Notes: generated by a model not told the origin, from the sequence alone. Shown: positions 10,170 through 20,675, counted from the first letter of the stretch. The stretch: 64,000 bases of DNA from Flavobacteriales bacterium UBA4466 (GCA_905182895.1 CAJJDD010000014.1:1-64000), one strand, 5' to 3'. Numbers and translations: made by a program.

Positions 10170-11177
10170 TTAACGAAGGGAGCGATCTGTAATTACAGCT
10201 TTCTCCTTAGATGAAAACCTATCCAGCACTACTATAACCACTACACCTAATAAAGCACAAACTATAGAAAGACCTAACAGATGATCTCCTTTTCCTAGCT
10301 CTTCGTATATAAACGGTGATACGTTTTCTACAACAATTGGAATTACTTCTTCTTTGTCAGTTCCAGGGTGTTTTGTAAAAGTCTCTAAAACATTCTTCCA
10401 AGGATATATCTTATTTAAGCTTCCAATTAAAAAACCAGTAAGTACTGCTATAGTCACATTTCTGTAGGACTTATAGAGCCAATTAAGCGCTTTAGAAAAA
10501 AGAATTAAGCCTGCTAAACAACCGATCATGAACAAGATGATGATTTTACCCGAAACAGCTAACTCAGTCCATGCGCCAGCGGTAGCAGTTTTCACAGAAT
10601 CGCTTAACGCCCCCAGTATTGTAGTGTACATTCCCATAAGTAAAAGAATAAAACTCCCCGAAATACCTGGTAATATCATAGCTGTAATAGCCACAGAACC
10701 ACTAACAAGAATATACCACCAAGTTTCACTGCCGCTAGTAGGCGTGATGGTAGTGATAAAATAAGCTACAACACTTCCTATAATCAAAGAGAGAATTGCA
10801 GCCAAATCCCACTTAGCGACTTGCTTTCCCATGAGCCAAACCGAAGCCACTATTAATCCGAAAAAGAATGACCAAAGTAAAATAGGGTGATGCTCTAAAA
10901 CATACTCTACTCCCATAGCCAGCGAAATTAAGCTTGTAAATATTCCTGCAAATAAAGTAAGTAAGAATCCTCCGTTTAATTTTGACCAAAAAGCACCGAA
11001 ACCGTCTTTTCTTAATGTTTTAAGTAATCCTAGATTTAACCCAGAAAGAGTTTCTAGTAGCTCTTCATAAATACCTGTAATGAATGCTATAGTTCCGCCT
11101 GATACTCCCGGAACCACATCAGCACCACCCATAGCTACACCTTTAAAGAATAAGGATAATCGAGCTGAAAAAGTCAT
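10170..11177 (-). CDS. popT: DUF368 polyprenyl-phosphate (C55-P) translocase
   Basis: This intact 335-residue integral membrane protein has the DUF368 signature GVAMGGADVVPGVSGGTIAF near the N-terminus and its repeat ITAMILPGISGSFILLLMG around residue 165, plus about nine hydrophobic segments. DUF368 proteins (PopT) are established undecaprenyl-phosphate flippases that recycle the lipid carrier for cell-wall and glycan synthesis, working in parallel with DedA-family UptA. It is the last gene of a four-gene minus-strand run and starts 1 base after the rhodanese stop. Assignment to C55-P recycling follows from the family; specific partners are not visible. Confidence 0.85.
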   Translation of the reverse strand: MTFSARLSLFFKGVAMGGADVVPGVSGGTIAFITGIYEELLETLSGLNLGLLKTLRKDGFGAFWSKLNGGFLLTLFAGIFTSLISLAMGVEYVLEHHPILLWSFFFGLIVASVWLMGKQVAKWDLAAILSLIIGSVVAYFITTITPTSGSETWWYILVSGSVAITAMILPGISGSFILLLMGMYTTILGALSDSVKTATAGAWTELAVSGKIIILFMIGCLAGLILFSKALNWLYKSYRNVTIAVLTGFLIGSLNKIYPWKNVLETFTKHPGTDKEEVIPIVVENVSPFIYEELGKGDHLLGLSIVCALLGVVVIVVLDRFSSKEKAVITDRSLR

Positions 11178-11178
11178 G

Positions 11179-11496
11179 TTAATAGCAGTCTAATGAATCA
11201 TCTATATCAGTAGCGTATCCCTTCACACCTCCTTTCAGGTTATAGAGATTCGTGTATCCATGCTTTTTCTCTAGCATATAAACTACTGCCTTAGAGCGGT
11301 TTCCCGCTTGGCAGTGAAATATTACTGGTACATCTCTTCTAATCTTGGCTGTGTTTTCTAATATCTCAGCCATAGGAATATGCTCTCCATTAATTCCACA
11401 GTATTCTACCTCGAACTCTTCTCGAATATCTATTAACTGAAATTCTTCTTTCTGAGCTATTTTCTTCTGGTATTCTTCTGGTGAAATCTCTTTCAT
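11179..11496 (-). CDS. Rhodanese-like domain protein
   Basis: A single rhodanese domain of 105 residues: LIDIREEFEVEYCGINGEHIPMA (residues 21-43) and active-site loop FHCQAGNRSKA with cysteine near residue 62. It lacks a signal peptide and is probably cytoplasmic, carrying sulfur as a persulfide or acting as a sulfurtransferase. It lies 7 bases after the ComA-like gene, whose substrate is sulfite. A sulfur link between the two (for example sulfite supply) is plausible but inferred. Confidence 0.85.
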   Translation of the reverse strand: MKEISPEEYQKKIAQKEEFQLIDIREEFEVEYCGINGEHIPMAEILENTAKIRRDVPVIFHCQAGNRSKAVVYMLEKKHGYTNLYNLKGGVKGYATDIDDSLDCY

Positions 11497-11503
11497 AAGC
11501 TTC

Positions 11504-12292
11504 CTATTTAGGGGCTCTTAAATTTACTATGTCTTCTGGTAACCAACTGAAAAACGTATCTCCCCTTAGCCCAGCTCTTAATGTTTCTAAAGGAATAACA
11601 TCATTCGGAGCTATGTTTCCTAGGTTTACATTATGTCCTAGAAGCTTAATAAACCAAACCTGCTGTGGCTTTTTAGGTGCTTCCCATAAAATTTTATCTC
11701 CGTCTACTTTAGCCAAAATTTTATTTACAAGCATCGTATGCGCAGAACCATTTGGTCTATAAATCCCAACGTTTCCGCTTTCTCTAGCTTCAGCTATTAC
11801 TTTCCAACTTCCAGCTTCCAACTCAGTCTGCATCATGCTGATCCATTTAGCTGGAGCAATAAGAATTCCTTCTTCTTTAGAACCTACTTCAGAAAGGACT
11901 TTGTAATTTTTAGCCAGCGTAGATATAAGCTCTAGCTTTTCATCATGAGGAAGTACTATAGAACCATCAGATACTTCTAATGTGTTTATTCCTAAATCGT
12001 CTATAAACTTTAAATACTCATCCAGCTTTCCTCTAACATAACATGCCTCGAATAATGTTCCACCTAAGTAAACATCCATTCCTGCTGCCTGATAAATCTT
12101 AACTTTCTCTTTATTATTATTAGTAAAATAAGAAGTTCCGAATCCTAATTTTACTAAATCCACGTAGTCACCGCTCACTGAAACCATGTCTTCAGCCTCT
12201 CTGGTAGAGAGCGCTTTGTCCATAATCATGTTCACACCATTTTCACGTGGCTTGGTTGTTCTTTCAGGAATATGAGGTAAATGTAATTTCAT
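11504..12292 (-). CDS. comA: Phosphosulfolactate synthase family protein (ComA-like)
   Basis: This intact 262-residue TIM-barrel protein matches the ComA family, which adds sulfite to phosphoenolpyruvate to make (R)-2-phospho-3-sulfolactate. Visible family segments are PRENGVNMIMDKALS, DYVDLVKLGFGTSYF, VYLGGTLFEACYVRG, NTLEVSDGSIVLP, YKVLSEVGSKE and EARESGNVGIYRPNG. In archaea this starts coenzyme M synthesis; in Bacteroidota the product could feed sulfonates such as sulfonolipid precursors (inference). No other coenzyme M genes are in the window. It sits between a TPR gene (13 bases upstream) and a rhodanese gene in one operon. Confidence 0.85.
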   Translation of the reverse strand: MKLHLPHIPERTTKPRENGVNMIMDKALSTREAEDMVSVSGDYVDLVKLGFGTSYFTNNNKEKVKIYQAAGMDVYLGGTLFEACYVRGKLDEYLKFIDDLGINTLEVSDGSIVLPHDEKLELISTLAKNYKVLSEVGSKEEGILIAPAKWISMMQTELEAGSWKVIAEARESGNVGIYRPNGSAHTMLVNKILAKVDGDKILWEAPKKPQQVWFIKLLGHNVNLGNIAPNDVIPLETLRAGLRGDTFFSWLPEDIVNLRAPK

Positions 12293-12305
12293 GCTTTTAG
12301 TCTAG

Positions 12306-13715
12306 TTAGAATTCACTGAGAAGTTTTACAAACTCTGAGTCTTTTAATAAATCTGACCCCGAAGCGGCTAGTGTATCTTTTACACTTACATCTTCTACTA
12401 AGAGTTCCCTAGCTAATTCTAGGGCTTCTTTGCGCTTTCCAATTTTGTGCAAATAAACTACTTTTTTTAACCAAAGCTGCTCATTTGAGTAAGCAGTTTC
12501 TATTCCCTCCTCCACACTGGATAGTGCTCGCTCTATATTTTCTTCTTTAGAGTAGATAAAAGCTAACTCTATCCACGCCTCTTCTAACCCTTCTTCTATA
12601 GATATAAGATTTCTCACGACCGCCTTAGCCCTATCAAACTGGTCTAATTCGCTCAACACACTGGCTAGCATTAAGTGTGCATTATAATTCTCCTCATCTA
12701 AGCCTACTGCTTTTTCATAAAACGGAATAGCTGCCAAATAATCAAACTGAACCTCTTTCAAGAAACCAAGACCTATATAAGCCTCAGAGAAATGCTCATC
12801 TACTGCTATGGCTTTTAAATAATAGTCTTCTGCTTGTTTAAACTCGCTCAGGTTCTCGTAACAATCTGCTATAATACAATAATTAAGAGCCATTGGAGCT
12901 CTATACTTCATCTCTTCAAAGAGTGACTCTAGAGCCAGCGTATACTTCTCCTGCTTGATTAATACCTCCGCTTTTTTATAATAAACCATGGCATAATCTT
13001 CTTTTATAGCAAGCGCAAAATCATAACTATCTATGGCACTTTCCAATAAACCAAAATCATACTTCATCATTCCTAAACAGAACCAAACTTTGGCATTGTA
13101 AGGATTATTACCCAAGTGTTTCTGCAGAATCTGTTCACCTTCTAAAAGAAGGTCGTTTCGTTTTACACATGATCTAAACTCCCGTAGAACTAAATCCGTG
13201 TTTAGCCCTAACTCTAAGGCTTTTTCATAACATGAAAGTGATTTGTTTGGCTCTTCTGTTATTTGGTATTGCAACGCTATTTCAACCAGAACTTCTGCCT
13301 GCAAGTCATCATCTGCTTGGTCATAAGCCTTTTTAAAGTAACTGATAGCTCTCTTAGGCTCTTTCACCTGAGCATAAGCCATCCCTAACCCGAAAAGAAT
13401 TTCTTGGTTTTCAGGATCAGCCTCTAACAATATATCTAGAATTTTCCTTCCTTGCTCGAACTCACCCAAACTCACAAGGATCTGACCCTTCCTAAGTTTT
13501 AAAAAGTGATTATCGTTAAAAATAGAGAGTCCGTGATTTGCTGCCTGAAGAGCGTCCTCAGGTTTAGCGCGTTCTAAATAATGGTCTATAATGACTTCTA
13601 ACTGGTCTACGTCAAAGTAAACGCTAGAAGCGTTTTGTCGCATGGAGTTGAATTTTTTAACCAACCCCTTCGAATTTTGCTCTTCTAAACGAGCATCTTC
13701 ATCATCCATCCACAT
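12306..13715 (-). CDS. TPR repeat protein
   Basis: An intact 469-residue protein made of about eleven tetratricopeptide repeats (examples: NYNAHLMLASVLSELDQFDR, EAWIELAFIYSKEENIERAL). It has no signal peptide, so it is probably a cytoplasmic scaffold. The start MWMDDEDARLEEQ follows AGGAACG; a second in-frame ATG lies two codons later and either could be used. It opens the four-gene operon TPR-comA-rhodanese-popT. Its binding partner is unknown. Similar proteins occur widely in Flavobacteriales. Confidence 0.85.
   Translation of the reverse strand: MWMDDEDARLEEQNSKGLVKKFNSMRQNASSVYFDVDQLEVIIDHYLERAKPEDALQAANHGLSIFNDNHFLKLRKGQILVSLGEFEQGRKILDILLEADPENQEILFGLGMAYAQVKEPKRAISYFKKAYDQADDDLQAEVLVEIALQYQITEEPNKSLSCYEKALELGLNTDLVLREFRSCVKRNDLLLEGEQILQKHLGNNPYNAKVWFCLGMMKYDFGLLESAIDSYDFALAIKEDYAMVYYKKAEVLIKQEKYTLALESLFEEMKYRAPMALNYCIIADCYENLSEFKQAEDYYLKAIAVDEHFSEAYIGLGFLKEVQFDYLAAIPFYEKAVGLDEENYNAHLMLASVLSELDQFDRAKAVVRNLISIEEGLEEAWIELAFIYSKEENIERALSSVEEGIETAYSNEQLWLKKVVYLHKIGKRKEALELARELLVEDVSVKDTLAASGSDLLKDSEFVKLLSEF
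13269..13277 (+). repeat. TTGCAACGC motif, copy 2
   Basis: Exact 9-mer preceded by GTA; lies in the TPR gene, antisense to it. Confidence 0.5.
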
Positions 13716-14148
13716 TCGTTCCTAGTTTTTCATATGAAAACACCCTATTCAACACGTATGCCAAGCTAAAATAGCAAGACAAAGTGGCAGTAATTGTTGT
13801 TATTCTCAAATATAACGATGAATTATTTGACTCTCACTAATTATGTCCGATGTTTTTAACAAATCACAGCTTAAGATGTTAATAGTTGAGAATCGTCTTT
13901 TAATAACCCTTTATGAATAGCTGTGCAGCTCTGTATGAATCACTGTAAATTTGTAAGTGGTGTTTAGTCAGGAATAACTAATTTGTTTTTAACCTCTCTT
14001 GAGGAGATGATGCCTTAGCATCACAAGATTAAAATCAAGTTCTAGTAGAATTAAATGAATCGATTTTTAATTCTACTTTATCTCTGATCAGACACTGAAG
14101 TATTTAGTTTATTCATAACAGTAGCACCGCATAAAAAAAACCGAGCCC
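13716..14148. other. Divergent intergenic region, no gene seen
   Basis: This 433-base region lies between the minus-strand TPR gene and plus-strand glmM and should hold both promoters. It is very AT-rich with many stops in all frames. I could not pick a convincing TTG/TAnnTTTG pair, terminator or RNA gene. Confidence 0.5.
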
Positions 14149-15517
14149 TTGACACTAATAAAATCCATATCAGGTATCCGTGGAACTATCGGAGGAAAAA
14201 GAGATGAAAATCTCACGCCTGAAGATATCGTAAAATTCACTTCTGCATTTGTAACATTCATCCAGAACAGGTCTGGCAAGACTAAATTAAAAGTGGTGGT
14301 GGGCAGAGACGCACGAATTAGCGGGAAAATGGTAAACCAGCTCGTCTGCGGCACACTCATGGGAATGGGAGCCGATATTATAGATTTAGGATTAAGTACT
14401 ACGCCTACTGTGGAAATGGCTGTCACTATGGAAAGTGCTGATGCTGGAATTATCCTTACTGCCAGTCATAATCCTGCTCAATGGAACGCTCTTAAATTAC
14501 TCAATGAAAAAGGGGAATTTATATCTGCCGATGATGGCGCTGAAGTGCTCGCGAATGGTGATGCTGGAAATGCTAATTACGCAGAAATCTATGAACTAGG
14601 GACTTATACGGAAGATAATAGCTATATCACCAAGCATGTGAATGAGATTCTGAAACTAGACTTAGTAAATGTAGAGCTCATTAAAGCGGCCAATTTAAAA
14701 GTGGCCGTAGATGCTGTAAATTCTACAGGAGGAATAGCCATTCCCGCTATGCTAGAAGCGTTAGGAGTTCAACAAATAGAAAAACTGTACTGTACTCCAA
14801 ACGGAGACTTTCCGCACAATCCAGAACCTTTAAAGGAGCATCTGACAGAAATCTCTAAGGTAGTTCAAGAAAAGGGATGTGACATGGGGGTGGTAGTAGA
14901 TCCTGATGTAGACAGATTAGCTATGGTGTGTGAAGATGGGAGTATGTTTGGTGAGGAATATACACTAGTCTCTGTGGCTGACTATGTTTTAAGTAAAACC
15001 CCTGGAAATACGGTGAGTAACTTATCAAGCACGAGAGCGCTAGCAGATGTTACTCATAAGCATGGTCAAGCATATATTCTTCTGCTGTAGGTGAAGTAAA
15101 CGTGGTAAATGCGATGAAGGAGACGAACGCTGTCATAGGAGGCGAAGGAAATGGTGGTATCATTTATCCTAAGCTTCATTACGGCAGAGACTCACTAGTA
15201 GGAGTGGCATTATTCCTTTCACTTTATGCTGAGAAAAAGATAAAAATGACCGAACAAGTAATTGAAGAATTCACCAACACCGATCTAAAGTGAATTTATC
15301 TCCTGACTTAGACGTAGATAAGACGCTTTCTGAGATTCAAAAAAAGTATGCCGCTGAACGTTTAACTACTGTAGATGGTGTGAAAATAGACTTCAAAGAA
15401 GGTTGGGTTCATTTGAGAAAATCAAATACTGAGCCTATAGTGAGAGTATATGCTGAAGGGAAGTCTCCTGCTGAGGCTGAAACTTTAGCTAAGAAATTAA
15501 TGGATGAAATAGTCTAG
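14149..15517 (+). CDS. glmM: Phosphoglucosamine mutase (frameshifted)
   Basis: This alpha-D-phosphohexomutase converts glucosamine-6-phosphate to glucosamine-1-phosphate for UDP-GlcNAc, peptidoglycan and LPS. The active-site serine loop TASHNPAQWNALK (about residue 100), the metal loop DPDVDRLAM and the sugar loop GEGNGGIIYP are clear, and the phosphate-binding KSNTEPIVRVYAEG closes the C-terminus. The start MTLIKSISGIRGTIGG is typical but uses TTG at 14149 with no clear Shine-Dalgarno. The frame breaks near 15075 and 15290; at the second break a few residues normally reading YPNYFISKN seem missing, so a small deletion is possible. The cysteine desulfurase gene follows 31 bases later. Confidence 0.85.
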
Positions 15518-15548
15518 TTTTTTCTAGGCAAGAACAAAAGTGACCCGC

Positions 15549-16694
15549 ATGAAGCCAATTTATTTAGATAACGCAGCTACTACTCCTATGGACCCTGAGG
15601 TTATCAAGGCCATGATTCCTTATATGGAAACTCATTTTGGAAATCCTAGTTCTAGCCATTCATTTGGTAGAAAAACGAAGACTGCTATAGAACAGTCTAG
15701 GAGAAGAATAGCTGGATTACTTAACTGTTCTCCAGCTGAAATATGTTTTACTTCAGGCGGAACTGAAGCTGATAATTTGGCTATCTGCTCTGCGGTAAAA
15801 GATTTAGGCTGCACCCGAATTATTACTACATCTATAGAACATAGTGCTGTTATAAAAACAGCTGATACTATGGAAGCTTTGGGACTAGCTAAGGTGATTC
15901 ATGTGAATTTATTAGAAAATGGCCATCGTTAATATCTTTCTGCTCTTCTTTCTAATGGAGAGGGAAAAGCTCTGGTAAGTCTTATGCATGGAAATAATGA
16001 AATAGCTAACCTTCTCCCGTTGGAGAAAGTAATTACGCTTTGCAAAGCGAATAATGCGCTATTTCATTCTGACACTGTGCAAACGATGGGGCACTACAAG
16101 CTCGACATGCAGGAGCTCCCTATAGACTTTATCACTTGCGCTGCTCACAAACTACATGGACCTAAAGGAATAGGATTTCTCTATGTAAATAAGGATCTGA
16201 AAATAAAACCGCTTATAGTAGGTGGTGGCCAGGAGCGTCAACTGCGAGGAGGAACTGAAAATATTTATGGGATAGTAGGCTTATCTAAAGCGCTAGAAAT
16301 AGCTAGTAGAGATCTAGAGGAACACCAGAGGCATGTAAGTGAGCTAAAACAACACATGGCTCATCGATGCGTTTCAGAAATTTATGGGACAGAATTCAAT
16401 GGTGACTCTGCCAGCGAGGACAGCCTTTACACTGTTCTTAATGTGACTCTTCCTCCATGCGAGAATGCGGGCATGATGCTCTTTTTACTTGACCTAGAAG
16501 GAATCGCTTGTTCTGGCGGAAGTGCCTGCTCCTCAGGAGCTGCTAAAGGTTCACATGTACTAGAAGGTATAAATGCGATCAAAGAAGGTAGAGCGAGTTT
16601 AAGATTCTCATTCTCTAGGTTTACTAAAAAGGAAGAAATAGACAGAGCCGTGGATAAACTGAAGGAGCTGTGCACCGTATCCGAATTGGCTTGA
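15549..16694 (+). CDS. Cysteine desulfurase, NifS/IscS-like (frameshifted)
   Basis: A pyridoxal-phosphate enzyme that takes sulfur from cysteine for Fe-S clusters and thiolated tRNA. It starts MKPIYLDNAATTPMDPEV; CFTSGGTEADNLA binds the cofactor, CAAHKLHGPKGIGFLY holds the PLP lysine, and CSGGSACSSGAAKGSHVL carries the persulfide cysteine in the long mobile loop of class I enzymes. The ATG at 15549 is preferred over GTG at 15540 because the family begins at this motif. The frame breaks near 15925; bridged length about 381. No iscU or sufU is adjacent. Confidence 0.88.
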
Positions 16695-16825
16695 ATTTGA
16701 AACTTCGGCAAGCGCTCAGTGACTGAGGATTGGAAATTGACATTAAATACTGCTGTTATTTTACGGCATAAAAAAACCACTTAAAAAAATTGTATTATTT
16801 TCATTTTTAATCTTTTTATTCAGTT

Positions 16826-17117
16826 TTACTGAAGCTGTACAGATTCTACTCTATTAAATGGAATTATTATCCCGCCCTTTAATACGATGTGCTTTTGCGT
16901 GGCTTGCCAGACAGCAGTCTCTACCATTTTTAAGCCTGTATCAGGCTCTGCATATAATTCTTATTTTCTCTTTATAACTGTTCCCCAACTTAACAGCCGT
17001 TTCTAGCATGAAAGCCAAATTAATCTGATGTTGTCTTTCCATAGGCAGCCCTTCTGTAGGAAAGGATAACGAGGGAACTAATTCTTTTTCTATAAGGAGA
17101 GGTCTTTCACGAGTCAT
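16826..17117 (-). CDS. Small hypothetical protein (frameshifted)
   Basis: Reading the minus strand from ATG 17117 gives MTRERPLLIEKELVPSLSFP and LNMLETAVKLGN-like helix text, then after a one-base slip near 16945 EPDTGLKMVETAVWQATQ and LKGGIIIPFNRVESVQLQ, stopping at 16826. Bridged length is about 97 residues. The mix of helix and a strand ending in a basic-acidic pattern looks like a real small protein. I do not recognise the family. It is a plausible gene because the conceptual frame on both sides of the slip is free of stops. Confidence 0.45.
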
Positions 17118-17212
17118 GAATTTTAGTTTCTATATTTAACGATAACCGAGCTCAAGAAGTTTCGAAAAAAGAGTGATTTCATCTTAAAAAACTAAACACT
17201 CCATATTTAACT

Positions 17213-17752
17213 CTACTTTCTAGGGTCTGACTCAAGAATAGAGTACTCATAATTATCTGACCATCCAGTGGATAGAGGGAGGATTTGACGACCTCTACCT
17301 TCTTTAATCATCCCTACTTTTTCTAAAACTTTAATAGATCCCAAATTGCCTACAGCACATCCCGCCTGTAGACGGTGCAATTTCAAATGGTCAAACCCCA
17401 AATCTAACATTAGATTTAATGCTTCTGTAGCTATTCCTTTCCCCTAATGCTTTGGATGAACGGTATACCACACTTCACCTCTGCGGTATCTGGCTGCTCC
17501 TAATTTAAGCCCAATTAAACCTACAGGAGAATCCTGCTCAGAAATTACAAAATGATATTGTTCGATGGGTATTTTGGCATGGTGTTCTTCCCAGTTTGTT
17601 GTTGCTTTTCTAGTTACTTCCTCGTTCTCTGGAACTCCTGGTGTATTGAATTCTGAAGACTGCGGAAATGACTGAAGATCATGAATGAATGCCAAGTCTT
17701 TCAGGCTCGCTAAAGTTAGCGTGAGTCGACTGAAGGTGAGAGTTGTTTTCAT
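17213..17752 (-). CDS. GNAT acetyltransferase, RimJ/RimL-like (frameshifted)
   Basis: The protein starts at MKTTLTFSRLTLTLASLKDL, has EQYHFVISEQDSPVGLIGL and WYTVHPKH, then after a slip near 17435 GKGIATEALNLMLDLGFDHL and HRLQAGCAVGNLGSIKVLEK. The latter are the acetyl-CoA pyrophosphate loop and the N-x-x-S-x-x-V-x-E-K-x-G motif of the RimJ/RimL-type acetyltransferases. An upstream in-frame start at 17812 would add 20 residues of poor quality, so 17752 is preferred. The substrate is probably a protein N-terminus or small amine; not determined. Confidence 0.75.
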
Positions 17753-17989
17753 TGTGGGCGGGAAGGTAGTGATAAAGAAATGTTTACCGAAGCTCAGTGG
17801 CTCTGAACACACTTCCTTAATTGAAGATGTAATGGCATTACCTGCACTCCGAATTGCTATAAGGAGGATTTCCTAAACTCCTGACTTCGTTTTCGCAATT
17901 CACCCTACTTCGACAAGAGCTAAGTATACGGCTTAGCAAAGCGCTCCCGATGAGAGAAATTTGATTTGTATAAATTTTGAGTCACAAAA

Positions 17990-18013
17990 AAAGTCCTCGC
18001 TCTGGAGGACTTT
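17990..18013 (-). terminator. Intrinsic terminator after lpdA
   Basis: AAAGTCCTC / GAGGACTTT with a 6-base loop; on the minus strand it is followed by a run of T. It lies 70 bases beyond the lpdA stop. The rest of the 331-base gap 17753-18083 shows no gene. Confidence 0.75.
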
Positions 18014-18083
18014 AAATTTATTGTGAAATGAACTTTTCGCGTTAGAACTTCGAACCAGAAACATCAAACTCTTTAGTTTAAGA

Positions 18084-19465
18084 CTAAAGATGAATAACCT
18101 CATCATAAGCCACTGCCGCAGCTTCCATTATAGCCTCACTCAATGTAGGGTGTGGGTGAATGGTTTTGATGATTTCGTGTCCTGTCGTTTCTAATTTTCT
18201 GATGGCTACTATTTCTGCTATCAGCTCAGTTACGTTGGCTCCTATCATGTGACCTCCTAAAAGCTCACCATATTTAGCATCGAATACTAATTTTACGAAT
18301 CCTTCTTTATGACCTGATGCTGATGCTTTACCAGAAGCTGAGAATGGGAATTTACCAATCTTCACTTCATAACCTGCATCTATAGCAGCCTGCTCTGTAT
18401 ATCCTACAGATGCTATCTCAGGAAAAGAATACGTACATCCCGGGATGTTACCGTAATCTATAGCCTCCGGGCTTTGACCTGCTATTTTCTCCACACAAGT
18501 GATTCCTTCAGCTGAAGCTACGTGAGCTAAGGCTTGACCAGGAACACAATCTCCTATGGCATAATATCCAGGCATATTCGTTTGGTAAAAATCATTTACC
18601 TGAATCTTTCCTTTCTCTACGATTATTCCCACGTCTTCTAGACCAATGTTTTCTAAATTAGAAATCACACCTACAGCCGAAAGAACTACATCTGCCTCTA
18701 TCTTCTCTTCTCCTTTCTTGGTTTTTATAATAACCATACATCCAGCGCCTGATGTGTCTACTGACGTTACCTCTGAGCTAGTCATAATCTTCACGCCAGC
18801 TTTCTTGAAGCTTTTTTCTAACTGCTTACTCACGTCAGCATCTTCTACAGGAACTATTCTGTCCATGTATTCTACCACCGTTACTTCAGTTCCCATAGCG
18901 TTATAGAAATAAGCGAACTCCACTCCTATAGCACCTGAACCTACTACTACCATTTTCTTAGGCTGCTTAGGAAGCGTCATCGCTTCTCTATATCCTATGA
19001 TTTTCTTACCATCCTGCGGAAGGTTGGGAAGTACACGTGAGCGTGAACCTGTAGCTATAATTATGTGATCTGCGCTATACTGTGTACCATCAACATCTAC
19101 CTTCTTTTTTTTCCTGGAGCTATTCTTTCCAGTTCCCATAATCACGTCTATCTTATTCTTTTTCATAAGGAATTTCACCCCTTTCAGCTCATTCCTTCAG
19201 CTACTCCTCTTCTTCTCTTTACCACTGCACCGAAATCATGCTTAGCTTCTTTCACCTCTATTCCATAATCAGCAGCGTGATTGATGTAATCAAACACATT
19301 GGCACTTTTCAACAGAGCCTTGGTAGGTATACATCCCCAGTTAAGACAAACTCCTCCAAGTGATTCTTTCTCTACCACAGCTACTTTTAAACCTAGCTGA
19401 GAAGCTCTAATGGCAGTTACATATCCACCAGGGCCCGTACCTAAAACTATTACATCGTATTTCAT
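18084..19465 (-). CDS. lpdA: Dihydrolipoamide dehydrogenase, E3 (frameshifted)
   Basis: This flavoenzyme reoxidises the lipoyl arms of 2-oxoacid dehydrogenases and the glycine cleavage system. N-terminal FAD loop [17 protein letters not shown], redox-active disulfide [18 protein letters not shown] loop [16 protein letters not shown], second FAD motif [14 protein letters not shown] and the C-terminal catalytic [15 protein letters not shown] are all present. A one-base slip near 19185 interrupts [19 protein letters not shown]; bridged, the enzyme is about 460 residues. It would serve the fused E1 at 7422-9840. A hairpin terminator follows. Confidence 0.9.
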
Positions 19466-19658
19466 GTGCTTCTAATTTTTTTGCCTTGCAAAGCTATTTA
19501 TTAATTTGATATTCGAGATTTGAAATTTGAGATTATTTGTCACGAGACCCCATTTTTGATTCTGAACGTTAGACATAACATTCAAGGCTTAAGATTACAG
19601 AGCTAAGACTCAATAAACCAACCGATAAGTCGCTACCTCTGAAGTCCTAACTATCAGT

Positions 19659-19766
19659 TTACTCCACCACTAACTTGACCCAAAAGTTCTTCCCATCTTC
19701 TGTTACTTGAATCACATCCTTTCCTGCTTATACAATTTCTATTCTGTGGCGGAAGACATTAGCCAT
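19659..19766 (-). pseudogene. Possible small ORF with an in-frame stop
   Basis: From ATG 19766 the frame reads MANVFRHRIEIV, TAA, then AGKDVIQVTEDGKNFWVKLV and stops at 19659. The two halves together resemble one small protein of about 35 residues broken by a nonsense codon. This is the only coding-like signal in the 317-base gap 19466-19782. It may be chance. Confidence 0.25.
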
Positions 19767-19854
19767 ATTTCAAAGTAATTTCATGATGAAACTAATGACC
19801 AACGGACTAAATAATTTCAAATTTCGAATCAAAACGACTTGTACCTTTACCCAA

Positions 19855-20675
19855 GTGAAAAACCAATTATTCTCATATAACGATTACACCATCAGCTATG
19901 CCCAAATAGCCTCTGGTGAAAATCTGATTCTGCCTTTCATGGGTTTGGGATGGATCGTTTTGCTTTTGAGGATTTTCATTCTTTGCTGGAACCTCATCAG
20001 AAACTGGTTTCGGTGGATTTGTTTTCTCATGGGAATAGCAAGCCTAGGGATTTTAATGGGCTTTCTAAGACTGAATGGAAAGGTATGCTACTTGCATTTT
20101 TAACTCATTTAGGACATGAACGATTTTCTATGATGGCTTACAGCCTAGGAGGAAAGGTAGTGCTGGAAACGGTGAACCTTTTTCCAGAAAAGGTGGAATC
20201 TCTGCTGCTGTTTTCTCCTGATGGTTTTAAAAGAAATAGATTCTATGAGTTTCTCAGCCTTTCTGCTCTGGGCAGATGGACGTATAGAGGTGTGATTAGA
20301 AAACCTCAGGCTTTTTTAAACTTCGCTGATAGACTTACCAAGTATAATGTGCTTTCTCTTCGGTTAAATAAATTCGTGCATTATCATGTGGGTGACAAAA
20401 CGAGAAGGGAACAGGTGTATGATGCACATAGAGTGTACAGGCATTTTCTTCCTGACTTAAACGCATTGCAACGCGGATTAGAAAAGCACGAAATCTCCAT
20501 TACGTTCATATTTGGAGAACACGATAGAGTGATTCACCACAGCTTGGCCCAGAGATTCATGGAAAGACTTTCCAATAAATCATTGGCAACTTTACATCTC
20601 CTAAACAAGGGGCATGTGATATTGGAGGCTTCTACTGCCTCTTTCATTAAGGAAAATAATCTGTGGTTTAAATAG
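19855..20675 (+). CDS. Alpha/beta hydrolase (frameshifted)
   Basis: A single-domain hydrolase of about 270 residues. After a slip near 19942 the chain reads FEDFHSLLEPHQKLVSVDLF, then SMMAYSLGGKVVLETV with nucleophile serine in S-L-G-G, FIFGEHDRVI with the acid residue, and LLNKGHVILEAS with the catalytic histidine. GTG at 19855 is preferred because family-like sequence begins at KNQLFSYNDYTISYAQIASG; the frame extends back to ATG 19783. Substrate unknown. It is followed by the GGGP synthase gene after 139 bases. Confidence 0.75.
20463..20474 (+). repeat. GCATTGCAACGC motif, copy 3
   Basis: One mismatch from the 12-base palindrome. Lies in the hydrolase gene, on the coding strand, spelling part of NALQR. 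Confidence 0.5.

Noticed and set aside
16760-16800. A-rich stretch after the cysteine desulfurase as a terminator
   Set aside because: No stem precedes the homopolymers in the correct strand orientation.
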